From: Bacillota bacterium
GTDB taxonomy: Bacteria; Bacillota; Clostridia; Oscillospirales; Ruminococcaceae
DNA: 64,000 bases
Direction: 5' to 3'
Assembly: GCA_023391005.1 (NCBI GenBank)
Contig: JAEWBS010000043.1
Span: 1-64,000 of the forward strand
The position numbers and the translations under genes are program-made. Positions 33,339-42,378 of this stretch are shown here, one piece after another (positions within the stretch are counted from its first letter, which is position 1; the number at the start of each line of letters is the position of its first letter). The notes under the pieces were generated by a model. That model saw nothing but the letters and a program-made list of their open reading frames with translations. It searched no databases and was not told the DNA's origin.

Positions 33339-34712
33339 CTAATCTGATAATATAGCAAAATACAGCGATATACACCGCTTCAATCGACGTACCCCCACCG
33401 CTGAGCAGACGGCACGGGCGGTCTGATCAAGCAGCAGGGCAATCCACGCGCCATATAAGCCCAGACCCAGCGAGAACGCCAACACCCAGGTCAGAATCGG
33501 GCGCGCCACCGCGATGCTTATAAGCGAATACACCGCCACAAACCGGGTTTTGCCGGCGCCGCGCAGCGTGCCGGCACAGACCATGGCATGCGCCTGTGGA
33601 AAGCTGACCGCCGCCACAAACAGCATAATGCCGCCCCCCAGCTGCAGCATCTGCTCCGAGGTGTCATAAAGGCGGAGCAACGGCATCCGCAGCAGGGCAT
33701 AGAACAGAAAAGCCAGCACCGAGAGCGCGAAGGTAATCTGCTGTCCCGCGCGGGCCGTATTGGCAAAGGCGTGCCTATCCCCCGCGCCCAGCGTCCGCCC
33801 CGCCAGCACCAAGCCGGCCTTGCCCAGCCCCTGCGCGAAGCTGTAATGCAGGTTGCAGAGGTTCATGCAGACGGTATGCACCGCGAATGCCGTAGTACCC
33901 AAGTCAGCCGCCATACGGGAATAGAGGAACATGCCAATTCTTTCGACCCCCTGCTCGGCAAACGCGCCGGTGAACATCTGCCAAAGCGCCGAGAGCTCCT
34001 GTTTTTTAGGCCGCCAGTCGGCACGCCCCCGTAGACTGACGGCACAGTTGGGATGCAGCAGCACATACAGGCTGATGGCGAGGGACACCACCGCGCCCGC
34101 TAGGTTGCCAAGCCCAGCACCCGCCACCCCCAGCGCGGGTGCCCCGTACCATCCGTGAATGAGCACCGCGCCCAGCCCAAGGCTGCATATATTGCCCGCC
34201 ACATTGGCAACCAGAATCACCTTGGTCTGGCCCACGCCCAGCAGCCCCGCGTTGAGCACCGTCGACACCCCGACAAAAAAGAGCGCCGCCACGGCCGGCC
34301 GGGCATAGCCGACCGCCAGCAGCATATAGTCGCTCTTGGCCCCCGCCAGCCTTAAGATCGGCTCAAGTAGCGCGTAGGCCGCCGACATCAGCGCCAGATA
34401 AACCGCCGTCATGACAACGACCGATTGCTTGAGACAGGTGGAAAGGTCGGTGCGTCCCTGCCCGCAGCGGTTGGCGATGAGCGCCGAAACCGCCACCGAG
34501 AAGGAGCGGGCGATAAACAGCAGCACCATCTGGGGCTGCGCAAAGATGCCCACCGCCGAGGTCGCGCTCGGCCCCAGGTTGCTGACCATCAGCAAATTCG
34601 CCGAGAAAATCAGCATGACAATAAGTCCCTCGACCGAGGCAGGCCACGCAAGACGCCAGAATTGGGCGCCGGCCGCGCGGTTAAAGCCGGCCATACGCGA
34701 TGAGCGGATCAC
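33339..34712 (-). CDS. MATE-family efflux transporter
   Basis: 457 residues with 12 membrane segments in two halves, the MATE layout, which exports cationic compounds, drugs or siderophore-like molecules against Na+ or H+. LAWPASVEGLIVMLIFSANLLMVSNLG at the start and the LRGAGKTRFVAVYSL element of the second half are typical of the NorM/DinF type. The GTG at 34712 has GGGAG 9 bases upstream; an ATG six codons later (34694) is an alternative. It overlaps the end of the aspartoacylase-like gene by 32 bases, so it belongs to the nik-like operon. Export of a metallophore or hydrolysis product is conceivable. Confidence 0.88.
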   Translation of the reverse strand: MIRSSRMAGFNRAAGAQFWRLAWPASVEGLIVMLIFSANLLMVSNLGPSATSAVGIFAQPQMVLLFIARSFSVAVSALIANRCGQGRTDLSTCLKQSVVVMTAVYLALMSAAYALLEPILRLAGAKSDYMLLAVGYARPAVAALFFVGVSTVLNAGLLGVGQTKVILVANVAGNICSLGLGAVLIHGWYGAPALGVAGAGLGNLAGAVVSLAISLYVLLHPNCAVSLRGRADWRPKKQELSALWQMFTGAFAEQGVERIGMFLYSRMAADLGTTAFAVHTVCMNLCNLHYSFAQGLGKAGLVLAGRTLGAGDRHAFANTARAGQQITFALSVLAFLFYALLRMPLLRLYDTSEQMLQLGGGIMLFVAAVSFPQAHAMVCAGTLRGAGKTRFVAVYSLISIAVARPILTWVLAFSLGLGLYGAWIALLLDQTARAVCSAVGVRRLKRCISLYFAILSD

Positions 34713-35613
34713 CCGGTCTGACTCCCAGAGCCAAGGTATAGTAGAGCGTCACGCCGTCAAATTCCGCATGACAGGTCTGAATCAGTTGACCATCATAGTC
34801 TTGCAGCGTGCCCAGCACAGTACCCTTGGGAAATGCCTCTCCCTCGCGCACAGAAGGGTACCAAAAGCCCTCGCGTTCGGCCTCTATGTAAGCGGCCTGC
34901 TCAATCTCCTTTTGGGCGGGCACGGGAAACGCCCCAGGCAGGATATCCAGATGGTCTAAAAGCTCGTACACATTGCGGCGGTAGGCCGCCACCTCGTCGG
35001 TGGACCAGCCGCCCCGGCCGCCACGCTCAAGCAGCAGGGCCGGAATGCCCTGCTGCGCCGCCCAACTGTAGAGGCCGTTTTTCGCCGAGGAGGCCACCCG
35101 GTAGGGCAGCGACAGCGCGGCGGCCGCCGCGCGGGCGCGGGCCGTGACCGACGGCTCGGCCTTGGCCGGAAAGTAGGCAAAGGCCATCGCCATTTCGTTG
35201 ACGTCGCCGCCGTGCAGGTCTACAAGTAAATCCGCTTCGGGATAAAGCAGCTGTTCAACAGTCGCCGCAAGCTGCGCGGAACGGCTGCCGTCAGGGTCGC
35301 CGGGGAACGCCCGGTTGAGGTTGATGCCATCCTCGGGAACAATTTGCTTCTCCCCCTTATAAAAGCCGCTGGCGTTGATGATCGGCGCCAGAATAACCTG
35401 TCCGTGCAGCTGCTCAGGATTCAGTTCATGCCGCAGCGTGCGCAGCGCTTCGATGCCGTTATATTCGCAGCCGTGAACACCGGCGGTCGCCACTAGCGTT
35501 TTGCCGGGCTGCGCGCCGCAAAAGAGCGTAACATTCAACGTGCCCCCGCCATAGACAGGAAGCGCCGCCTCGCGTTTTTCGCCGGGACTTATGTCAAATC
35601 CGCAGAGTCGCAT
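34681..35613 (-). CDS. Succinylglutamate desuccinylase/aspartoacylase-family zinc hydrolase
   Basis: 310 residues of the M14 carboxypeptidase-like family. Zinc ligands sit in GVHGCEYNG (H and E, near 47-50) and DLHGGD near 134; the catalytic glutamate is likely in LLLERGGRG near 196. A C-terminal beta domain (about 220-310) covers the active site. Members remove acyl groups from amino acids such as N-acetylaspartate or N-succinylglutamate. Its start lies within the end of the ABC ATPase gene (25-base overlap). In this operon it may trim an imported acylated amino acid or opine-like ligand; the substrate cannot be read from sequence. Confidence 0.85.
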   Translation of the reverse strand: MRLCGFDISPGEKREAALPVYGGGTLNVTLFCGAQPGKTLVATAGVHGCEYNGIEALRTLRHELNPEQLHGQVILAPIINASGFYKGEKQIVPEDGINLNRAFPGDPDGSRSAQLAATVEQLLYPEADLLVDLHGGDVNEMAMAFAYFPAKAEPSVTARARAAAAALSLPYRVASSAKNGLYSWAAQQGIPALLLERGGRGGWSTDEVAAYRRNVYELLDHLDILPGAFPVPAQKEIEQAAYIEAEREGFWYPSVREGEAFPKGTVLGTLQDYDGQLIQTCHAEFDGVTLYYTLALGVRPGDPLIAYGRL

Positions 35614-36407
35614 GAGAATTTTTCCTCCGTTTCAAAATCGATGATGGCGTGCAGCAGGCGTAGCGCATAAGGATTTGTCGTCTGCGAAAGCCGCGCCACC
35701 GCCGTCTGCGCCTCCACCCTGCCCTGCTGCAAAAACAGCACCTCGTCGCACAGATAGGTCACCGCCGTCAGGTCGTGGGTGATAAACACATAGGTCAGCC
35801 CCAGCTGTTTTTTAAGCTGCTTGAGCAGATCCATAATCTGTACCTGCGTGTGGGTGTCCAGCGAGGAGATTGCCTCGTCGAATAAAATCAACTCAGGTCT
35901 GCAAGCCACGGCTCGCGCAATGCAAACCCGCTGCAACTGCCCGCCCGACAGCTCATGTGGAAAGCGGGTGGCAAAGGAGGCGTCGAGCCCAACCGTTTCG
36001 AGCAGGCGGGCGATCTCCTCCTGCTGGTTGATGGCGGCGTGCTCCCGCCGCGCACGTGCCGACAGACCCTCGCGGATAATGTCCTGCACCAAAAAGCGGG
36101 GGTTAGCGGAGGTGGTGTAGTCCTGAAACACGACGCTCAGCTTGCTTTGCAGCGCCCGTTTGCCTGCTCTTGAGCCGTATACCGACTGCCCCTCTATCAG
36201 CACCTGCCCCTTGTCCGGCTTTAAAAGTCCGCATAAGACCCGCCCGAGCGTCGATTTTCCGCTGCCCGACTCGCCTAATATGCCAAGGCAGCTGCCCTTT
36301 TCAACCGACAGCGATACGTCAAACAGCACCTGCTTGCGGGATACGCCGAAAACCTTTTGCTGCTGCTCGCTGCGAAAGCTCACGCAGATGTCCTTTAATT
36401 CGATCAT
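35589..36407 (-). CDS. nikE: ABC importer ATPase, NikE/OppF-like
   Basis: 272 residues. Walker A GESGSGKS near 45, signature LSGGQLQRV near 155, Walker B LILFDE near 178, and the H-loop FITHDL near 210. The C-terminal extension (about 240-272) of peptide/nickel importer ATPases is present. Its ATG overlaps the stop of the paired ATPase (TGATG), so the two are made together. It powers import of the ligand bound by the NikA-like protein at 39070-40698. Confidence 0.88.
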   Translation of the reverse strand: MIELKDICVSFRSEQQQKVFGVSRKQVLFDVSLSVEKGSCLGILGESGSGKSTLGRVLCGLLKPDKGQVLIEGQSVYGSRAGKRALQSKLSVVFQDYTTSANPRFLVQDIIREGLSARARREHAAINQQEEIARLLETVGLDASFATRFPHELSGGQLQRVCIARAVACRPELILFDEAISSLDTHTQVQIMDLLKQLKKQLGLTYVFITHDLTAVTYLCDEVLFLQQGRVEAQTAVARLSQTTNPYALRLLHAIIDFETEEKFSCDSADLT

Positions 36408-37228
36408 CAGCCCACCTCCCGGCAGAGCAGCGCGCGGTACTGCCCCATCACAGCGCGCCGCTTTTCGACCAACAGCTTGGTGTAGGGGTCGGCGGCGTTG
36501 TTCAAAATATGCGTAAAGCTGCCCTCGTCGGCGACAATGCCGTTGTTCATGACAAGAACATGATCCGCCACGCGGGAAATCGCCCCGAGGTCATGCGAGA
36601 TAAAAATCATCGCGGTTTTGTGCCCCGCCTTAATTTTTCGGAATTCCTCCAGAATTTCGAACTGGGTGATGGCGTCGATGGCGGTGGTCGGCTCGTCGGC
36701 AATCAGCAGATCCGGCTCGAGCACGATGGCGATGCCGATCATGACGCGCTGCAGCATGCCGCCCGAAAGCTGGTGGGGGTATTTTTCCAGCACCTCCGCC
36801 GCGTCCCTGATCTGCATCCGCTCGAGCATCTCAAGCGAATGGCGGCGTATTTCCTCGCCGCGCCAGTCGGTGTGGGCGGCAAAGGTCTCGGCGATCTGGT
36901 TACCGATGCGGTAGAGCGGGTCAAAACAGGTCATGGGGTTTTGCAGCACCATCGTGATGCGCTTGCCCCGCAGACGCCGCAGCGACTCGCCGCTTTCCCG
37001 CAGCAGATCCCGCCCGTCAAACAACGCCTCGCCCGATAGGACGAAGTTCTTGTCCAGCAAACCGGTAAAGGCCTTGACGGTCATGCTTTTGCCGCTGCCC
37101 GATTCGCCCAAAATGCCTAAGCACTGCCCGGCCTGCACCGAAAAGCTGACGTTTTTTACGATGGGGCGCAGCGCCTGCTTAGATTTAAGCGACACGCACA
37201 GGTTGCGTACCTCCAATATGTTCTTCAT
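36407..37228 (-). CDS. nikD: ABC importer ATPase, NikD/OppD-like
   Basis: 273 residues. Walker A GESGSGKS, QNPMTCFDPL as the Q-loop, signature LSGGMLQRV, Walker B LLIADEPTTAID and H-loop ISHDLG. The SGGMLQRVMI and ADEPTT.ID wording is that of nickel and opine importers as well as oligopeptide ones. Start and stop overlap its neighbours by 4 bases and 1 base, showing tight coupling. Confidence 0.88.
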   Translation of the reverse strand: MKNILEVRNLCVSLKSKQALRPIVKNVSFSVQAGQCLGILGESGSGKSMTVKAFTGLLDKNFVLSGEALFDGRDLLRESGESLRRLRGKRITMVLQNPMTCFDPLYRIGNQIAETFAAHTDWRGEEIRRHSLEMLERMQIRDAAEVLEKYPHQLSGGMLQRVMIGIAIVLEPDLLIADEPTTAIDAITQFEILEEFRKIKAGHKTAMIFISHDLGAISRVADHVLVMNNGIVADEGSFTHILNNAADPYTKLLVEKRRAVMGQYRALLCREVG

Positions 37229-38049
37229 TGCGCCACCTCCTTGGGGTCGAGCACATCGCGCAGCGCGTCGCCCATCAGGTTAAAGGCGCAGACCAAAACG
37301 ACGATGGCAACGCCCGGAATAATCATCTGGGTGGGGTTGCTGGTCATGACGTTTTTAGCCTCGTTGAGCATCGCGCCCCATTCGGGGGTCGGCGCCTGCA
37401 CGCCCAGCCCCAAAAAGGACAGGGTCGAGATGTTGATAATCGCCCAGCCGACATCCAGTGAGGACAGTACCGCGAGATCCGACGCGATGGAGGGTACGAG
37501 ATGCCGCAGCAGAATAAACCGCTCGGGTGTGCCGATGCAACGGGAGAACAGCACGAAATTGCGGTCGCGGTACTGCATGACGCCGGTGCGGATCATGCGC
37601 GCGTACCACGCCCATTTGATGAACACATTGGCGAGAATGACGTTTTGCACATTGATGCCCAGCAGCGCCACGACGGCGAAAACCATGACCTGACTCGGGA
37701 AGGACAGCATCACGTCGACGGTGCGCATGATAACCTCCTCGACCCAGCCCCTAAAGTAGCCGGCCAGCAGCCCCATCAACGCGCCAAGGCCGATGGTTCC
37801 CAGCATGGTGAGAATCGCCAGCCCCAGCGTAGGGCGAATGCCAAAGAGCATCCGCGAGAGGATGCAGCGCCCAAGATGGTCGGTGCCCAGCGGGTATTGC
37901 GCGCTGAACGCTGAAAATTTATTGAGGATATCCGCCTCATAAGGGTCGTTGGGGGCAATCCACGGCGCAAAGACGCCAAGCAGCCCGACCAAGAGCACCG
38001 TTCCCAGCGTTAGCATCGCCATTTTATTGTGTAACAGCTTTTGCAGCAT
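37225..38049 (-). CDS. nikC: ABC importer permease, NikC/DppC-like
   Basis: 274 residues, six membrane segments. N-terminal DPYEADILNKFSAFS.QYPLGTDHLGR signature of the DppC/NikC group, and the EAA loop around SIASDLAVLSSLDVGWAIINIS with LGLGVQAPTPEWGAML. AAGGAG precedes the ATG, which shares its A with the stop codon of the upstream permease. Forms the channel with the NikB-like subunit. Confidence 0.9.
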   Translation of the reverse strand: MLQKLLHNKMAMLTLGTVLLVGLLGVFAPWIAPNDPYEADILNKFSAFSAQYPLGTDHLGRCILSRMLFGIRPTLGLAILTMLGTIGLGALMGLLAGYFRGWVEEVIMRTVDVMLSFPSQVMVFAVVALLGINVQNVILANVFIKWAWYARMIRTGVMQYRDRNFVLFSRCIGTPERFILLRHLVPSIASDLAVLSSLDVGWAIINISTLSFLGLGVQAPTPEWGAMLNEAKNVMTSNPTQMIIPGVAIVVLVCAFNLMGDALRDVLDPKEVAQ

Positions 38050-38990
38050 CAGGCAGACTCCTTTCTAAGGCGCGGATCGGACACCGTCTGCAGAATATCA
38101 AACAGCAGATTGAACAGCACAAACAGCACACCGATCAATAACACGTAGGTCTGGATAATTGGAAGGTCGCGGTTGAAGATTGAGCTGATGCACAGCGTCC
38201 CCAGCCCCGGCCATGCAAAGACATTCTCCACCACAATCGTGCCGGAAATCAGCTGCGGGATACTCATGCCTAAGGCGACGATGCAGGTGTGCATTGAGTT
38301 TTTGAGAATATGCTTGACCAGAATAGAGCGCTGGGGCAGCCCGCGCACATTGGCGTAGAGCACATAGTCCTGCTTCATATTCTCCAGCATATTGTTGCGG
38401 ATCAGCCGGATGAAGGTCGAGATGTAGCTGAGCGAAACGGTGAAGGCCGGTAAAATCAGATGCTGCCAGGTGCCGCTGCCGCTGGTGGGCAGCAGATCAA
38501 GCTTGATCGAGACGCCCCACATCAGCAGCAGCCCGATCCAATAGGCGGGCATGGCCGTCGTGACAAAGATGACGGCACGCATCATTTTATCGAACCAGCT
38601 GTCCTTGTAAACGGCGCAGAAAAAGCCGATGGGCAGGCTTAACAGAATGACCATCACAAAGGACGTCCCTGCCAGCTGGAGGGTGGCGGGCAGGCAGCGG
38701 GCCAGCTCGCCCGCCACGGTGCGGGCGGGGTTAACATAGCTGATGCCAAAGTTACCCCGCAGGCAGTTGACGAGCCAGGTGGCATAGCGCACCAGATAGG
38801 GCTTATCCAGCCCCAGCTCGGCGCTCATTTCGGCGATGGCCTCATCGGTGATGATGGGTACCTGCCGCACCCGCAGCACCACCTCCGCCGGGTCGGAGGG
38901 GATGAGGTTAATAAACACAAAGCAGACAAAGGAGATGCACAGCAACAGCGGTATTGCCGTTAGCAGGCGGTTGATGATATAGCGTTTCAT
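38049..38990 (-). CDS. nikB: ABC importer permease, NikB/DppB-like
   Basis: 313 residues. N-terminal hydrophobic start, IPSDPAEVVLR, GLDKPYLVRYATWL and NFGISY motifs of the DppB/NikB group, and the EAA loop ILKNSMHTCIVALGMSIPQLISG. Six membrane segments. AAGGATGA lies before the ATG. A strong hairpin separates it from the binding protein gene upstream. Confidence 0.9.
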   Translation of the reverse strand: MKRYIINRLLTAIPLLLCISFVCFVFINLIPSDPAEVVLRVRQVPIITDEAIAEMSAELGLDKPYLVRYATWLVNCLRGNFGISYVNPARTVAGELARCLPATLQLAGTSFVMVILLSLPIGFFCAVYKDSWFDKMMRAVIFVTTAMPAYWIGLLLMWGVSIKLDLLPTSGSGTWQHLILPAFTVSLSYISTFIRLIRNNMLENMKQDYVLYANVRGLPQRSILVKHILKNSMHTCIVALGMSIPQLISGTIVVENVFAWPGLGTLCISSIFNRDLPIIQTYVLLIGVLFVLFNLLFDILQTVSDPRLRKESA

Positions 38991-39011
38991 AGGTCATCCT
39001 TTCCAAACAAA

Positions 39012-39040
39012 CAGGGGGCGTCTCAGCGAGACGCCCCCTG
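39012..39040 (-). terminator. Hairpin between binding protein and permease genes
   Basis: CAGGGGGCGTCTC pairs perfectly with GAGACGCCCCCTG around a 3-base loop, with no T run. It probably causes partial termination or 3' end protection so that the binding protein outnumbers the permease. Confidence 0.7.
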
Positions 39041-39069
39041 CATCAACTATGCTTGCGCCCGGCGATGCA

Positions 39070-40698
39070 TCAGTTAAAATACATCTCTGCAAACGGCACC
39101 TCGTACTGTGTCTGAGTAAAGGTAACCCCCTGCAGGTCGGCGCGATAGATCGCCTTGTTGCACTCGTAGGTCAGCGGAATATACACCGCGTCCTCATGCA
39201 GCCGCGTCAGAACAAAGGTGTAGAGCGCCTGCCGTCTGGCCTCATCGGTGGAAACAAGAATCTCGGTGATGGCGGCGTCAATCTCCGCCTTATCTTCCAG
39301 ACCCTGCTGGGCGGCGTAGTCGCCGTAAACCGGCGCGCGCATGGCGGCCAGAGAGGATTGCGGGTCGTAGGGTGTCCCCCAGCAGATGTTGAACACCATG
39401 TCGAAGTTGCCCGCCTTCATGTTGTCGCGGTAGGACTGTTCCTCCTCACCGTGAATGTTCAGGCTGATGCCCAGCTTGCGGTATTCGCTCTGGAGATACT
39501 CGGCGATGGCCCGCTCGGTGACGCTGTCGCTGTTATACAGGAGGCCCAGCTCCAGCCGGGTACCGCCCTTGGCGCGCACGCCGTCCGCGCCCTTCTCCCA
39601 ACCGGCCTGCGTCAGCATCTCATCGGCGCGCGCGGTGTCGTAGCCATACGCCGTCAGACCCACGTCGCAGTAGGGCGTGCTGGTCGAAAAGAGGGTGTCG
39701 GCCGGCTTTTCGAGCCCGTAAAAAATGCCGTCGGACAGCGCCTGCTTGTTGGTGGCATGCTGTAAAGCCTGCCGCACCGCCTTGTCGACCAAAATGCCGT
39801 TGTTGGTATTCAGGACAATTTGACGGGTCGAGGTCGGCTCAGACAGGGCGACCGAGAATTTATCGCTGTCCTTGTACTGATTGATGGCCTCGGCGTCGAT
39901 CATGTTCTTGCCGAAGATTAAATCAATTTCGCCCTTTTGCAGCGCCAGAATACGCGTCTGATTGTCGGGGATGACCTTGACGGTGATTTTCTTGATCGCG
40001 GGCTTCTCCCCCCAGTAGTTCTCGTTGCGCTCAAAGACGGCGTATTCGTCGGTCACGAAATCTTTGAGCACATAGGGGCCGGTGCCGATATAGCCGTTAA
40101 CACCGTCCTTGGTGCTGCCGTCCTTCATGGCGGCGGGAGAAATCATCGCGAAGGGGCGGGTGACGCCCAGCTCGGTCAGCATGGGGTAATAGGGCTCGGA
40201 AAGCTCGATGACAAAAGTCTTTTCGTCGGGCGCCGAGACCCCCACCAGCAGATTCATCATCTCCAGCCATGTGTGGCGGGCCTTGTTCTCAATGATGGCG
40301 TCAAAATTGGCCTTGATGGCATAGGCGTCGCAGGCTTCGCCATCCGAAAAGGAGATGCCCTCCCGGATGTGGAAGGTATAGACCTTGCCGTCGCCGCTGA
40401 CCTCCCAACGCTCAGCAAGCCCACCCTCATAGCCGTTTTCGGTGATGTTGACAAGGGTTTCGTACAGCATCTCCTGTGCGTACATTTCACCGGCATAGAG
40501 ATGGGGATTCAGGTCGCGGATGTCGCGGTAGTTGACAAAGATCAGCTCGTCCCGAACAGCGGCGGGGGTGTCTGCCGCAGAGGCACCCGGATTCGCATTT
40601 GATGGGGCGTTAGGCGTGCTTGACGCGCCGCAGCCCGCCAGCATCGTTAAAGATAAGGCCACGGCCATGAGCGCGGCGGATAGACTTCTTTTTCGCAT
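39070..40698 (-). CDS. nikA: NikA-like lipoprotein, nickel/opine/peptide ABC importer
   Basis: 542 residues with a lipoprotein signal peptide (LSLTMLAGCGASS, cysteine at 22). The sequence follows E. coli NikA over long stretches: DLNPHLYAGEMYAQEM, RHTWLEMMN, the arginine-containing TRPFAM, RNENYWGEKPAIKKI, and DMVFNICWGTPYDP. The arginine that contacts the carboxylates of the bound metal complex in NikA is therefore kept. The histidine at NikA position 416 appears replaced (AAMRAPVYGDYAAQ), so binding may differ, for example an opine-type metallophore. GGAGG precedes the second ATG of the frame, which is the chosen start. Confidence 0.85.
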   Translation of the reverse strand: MRKRSLSAALMAVALSLTMLAGCGASSTPNAPSNANPGASAADTPAAVRDELIFVNYRDIRDLNPHLYAGEMYAQEMLYETLVNITENGYEGGLAERWEVSGDGKVYTFHIREGISFSDGEACDAYAIKANFDAIIENKARHTWLEMMNLLVGVSAPDEKTFVIELSEPYYPMLTELGVTRPFAMISPAAMKDGSTKDGVNGYIGTGPYVLKDFVTDEYAVFERNENYWGEKPAIKKITVKVIPDNQTRILALQKGEIDLIFGKNMIDAEAINQYKDSDKFSVALSEPTSTRQIVLNTNNGILVDKAVRQALQHATNKQALSDGIFYGLEKPADTLFSTSTPYCDVGLTAYGYDTARADEMLTQAGWEKGADGVRAKGGTRLELGLLYNSDSVTERAIAEYLQSEYRKLGISLNIHGEEEQSYRDNMKAGNFDMVFNICWGTPYDPQSSLAAMRAPVYGDYAAQQGLEDKAEIDAAITEILVSTDEARRQALYTFVLTRLHEDAVYIPLTYECNKAIYRADLQGVTFTQTQYEVPFAEMYFN

Positions 40699-40742
40699 TG
40701 TGTTTCCTCCAAGTTTCAAAAGTACTTGGAAAGTATAACACG

Positions 40743-40758
40743 GTTAGCGATGACTTAC
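40743..40758. promoter_or_regulatory. Dyad upstream of nikA, relative of the GTTAG-N6-CTAAC box
   Basis: GTTAG-CGATGA-CTTAC, with GG and CC flanking, lies 45-60 bases upstream of the nikA ATG. It differs by one base from the boxes at 41883-41898 and 57783-57798. Candidate site for the LysR-type regulator encoded next door. Confidence 0.5.
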
Positions 40759-40795
40759 CAATACGGATTTGCACCGGTCTCCCATAACGATTTGT

Positions 40796-40954
40796 TATAG
40801 CTAAGCCCCGTGAAAGTCGATACAGGATTTGTGAGGATATGTTGTGGCTGGCAAGGCGGAGAACGTAGGGTGGCCGACGCCCATCAAGGCCAACAACGTA
40901 GTCAGGTACAAATACGCCCCAAAGGCGGCTCGATCTTTAAGGGGTTTAGCTATA
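40796..40954. mobile_element. MITE-like element with 14-bp inverted ends
   Basis: TATAGCTAAGCCCC (40796-40809) and GGGGTTTAGCTATA (40941-40954) are inverted copies with one mismatch and bound a 159-bp stretch. The interior is GC-richer than its flanks and has no credible gene. The right end overlaps the last codon and stop of the LysR gene, so an insertion here may have replaced its original C-terminus. No clear target duplication. Recurrence elsewhere in the genome cannot be tested here. Confidence 0.45.
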
Positions 40955-41852
40955 GGATGTCCTGAAACTTCTCCACCAGCCACCGCGCCGATTCGCTCAA
41001 TTCCTGCTCCTCGGGGTGGACGTAGCCCAGCACCAAAAACGGCTCGCAGTTATTGATACGCAGCGCCTTGATGGTATATTGTTCATACGGCGGGTGTAAA
41101 AAATCAATGCCCACGCTGCAAACATCGGTGTGGAGCAGCAAATCGATACTCAGGTGATCGCTGTTGGTATACATGGCATAATGCAGATCCTCGGTGCCGA
41201 GGGTACCCACACTCACCTGCGCCAGATGGTGCTCCATCGAAAAATAGTCGCGGATGCCGCGCACAAAGCGCAGCTGTGAGAGCTCGGAAAAATCGATGCT
41301 CTCATCCCCCCAGCGGGGATGGTTCGGCCCCACATAGACGCAGGCCTCCTTGGTGTCGACAGCTTCAAATTGCAGCTTTTTATGGGTGAGAATGTGCCGG
41401 AAGGTCTGAAGCTGCTTCTGCGCCACATAGACAATGCCTATTTCAGAAATGCCCTCCGAAACATGGTTGCAGATTTCCTCCACCGTCCCCTCCCGGTGCT
41501 CGACGATATAGCGGTCGCCCCACAGCTTATAATAGTCGGTCAGCAGCCGCGCAATCATGTTGCTGGGGTAGGAGGAGAGGGAGAATTTTCGCCCCTGATT
41601 GTGATCTGCCAGCGCGCTGATAAAAGCGGCGTCGCTAAGAATGTGGCGCGCATATTCCAATACCCGCTCGCCGTAAGGCGTCGGATGCACCCCTCTGCCG
41701 GTGCGCTCTAAAAGCGGTCTGCCCAGCTCGGTCTCCAGCGTACGGATAACCTTGCTGACATTCGGCTGAGAGGTATAAAGGCACTCCGCCGCTTTGCTCA
41801 GGCTCCCATGCTGACAAGCAACCACAAAAAACTCCAACTGACGAAACTCCAT
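40950..41852 (-). CDS. LysR-family transcriptional regulator
   Basis: 300 residues. N-terminal winged helix-turn-helix (about 1-60): MEFRQLEFFVVACQHGSLSK, then AAECLYTSQPNVSKVIRTLE and ELGRPLLERTGRGVHPTPYG. The effector domain follows. The open frame continues 58 codons upstream, but GGAGG 8 bases before the internal ATG fixes the start at MEFRQL. It lies upstream of nikA in the same direction, with related dyads before both genes, so it most likely controls the Nik-like operon and itself. Its last codons coincide with a MITE-like end. Confidence 0.9.
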   Translation of the reverse strand: MEFRQLEFFVVACQHGSLSKAAECLYTSQPNVSKVIRTLETELGRPLLERTGRGVHPTPYGERVLEYARHILSDAAFISALADHNQGRKFSLSSYPSNMIARLLTDYYKLWGDRYIVEHREGTVEEICNHVSEGISEIGIVYVAQKQLQTFRHILTHKKLQFEAVDTKEACVYVGPNHPRWGDESIDFSELSQLRFVRGIRDYFSMEHHLAQVSVGTLGTEDLHYAMYTNSDHLSIDLLLHTDVCSVGIDFLHPPYEQYTIKALRINNCEPFLVLGYVHPEEQELSESARWLVEKFQDIL

Positions 41853-41882
41853 CCCATATGCCTCCATATCCCAATCGCCAAA

Positions 41883-41898
41883 GTTAGCATTTACTAAC
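41883..41898. promoter_or_regulatory. GTTAG-N6-CTAAC box upstream of the LysR gene
   Basis: GTTAGCATTTACTAAC, a perfect 5-6-5 dyad, ends 31 bases before the LysR start. The same box occurs before the crp-like gene (57783-57798) and, with one mismatch, before nikA (40743-40758). Confidence 0.55.
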
Positions 41899-42007
41899 CA
41901 AGATTGTAGCAGACTTTGAGGCAGCGTGCAAGCGCGTATTTTGGAACCGGGCACTGCCCTCGTGCCCCCATCGGTAAAGCAAATTAGATATCTGCTTATA
42001 TAACAAA

Positions 42008-42116
42008 GCCTAAACCCTATAAACAAAGACTTTAAGGCAAAGAAAAGATTTTCAAATTTTATTCAATCTCAATTAGACTGTTTAAATTAGAATTCAAATT
42101 TCAAAACCCTATTTAT
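42008..42116 (-). repeat. Dispersed terminator-like repeat, copy 2
   Basis: Shares CCTAAACCCTATAAACAAAG, ..GGCAAAGA.., TTCAAATTTTATTCA and CAATTAGACTGTTTAAA with copies 1 and 3. Its inverted arms are less perfect, giving a weaker hairpin. It lies downstream of the minus-strand gene at 42459-43166, again in the position of a terminator. Confidence 0.55.
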
Positions 42117-42127
42117 TTAGTATCTGA

Positions 42128-42378
42128 GGCGGTGTTTACAACCTCTCAACCCAGTAGAATATAAAACCAAAGCGCCGTCGTATCCAAACGTACTCACGGT
42201 TGAACCGGCGGCGCTTTTAAATGAATTTATCTTTTATTTACAGTATTAATTTAATACGATTTGCCTTTTTGATTGATAATTGATAGCTGCAACAAGGGCG
42301 TAAAAGCCGTGTAAGGTAAGGTAACTTTTACGCCCCGTCGCAAAAAGAAGTGGAAAGGAGAAGTTGTTCTAAAATGCC
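42128..42378. repeat. Direct duplication, copy A
   Basis: About 250 bases repeated at 43196-43452 on the same strand with few differences. Both copies contain a first hairpin (AAAGCGCCG...CGGCGGCGCTTTTAA) and a second one (GGGCGTAAAAG...CTTTTACGCCC with GTGTAAGGTAAGGTAA in the loop), then GAAGTGGAAAGG(A/G)G. The copies flank the gene at 42459-43166. No coding sequence is evident inside. Confidence 0.85.

Noticed and set aside
40801..40983. 60-codon frame reading GAYLYLTTLLALMGVGHP
   Set aside because: It lies inside the MITE-like element and overlaps the LysR 3' end; such frames arise in repeats and it lacks a binding site.
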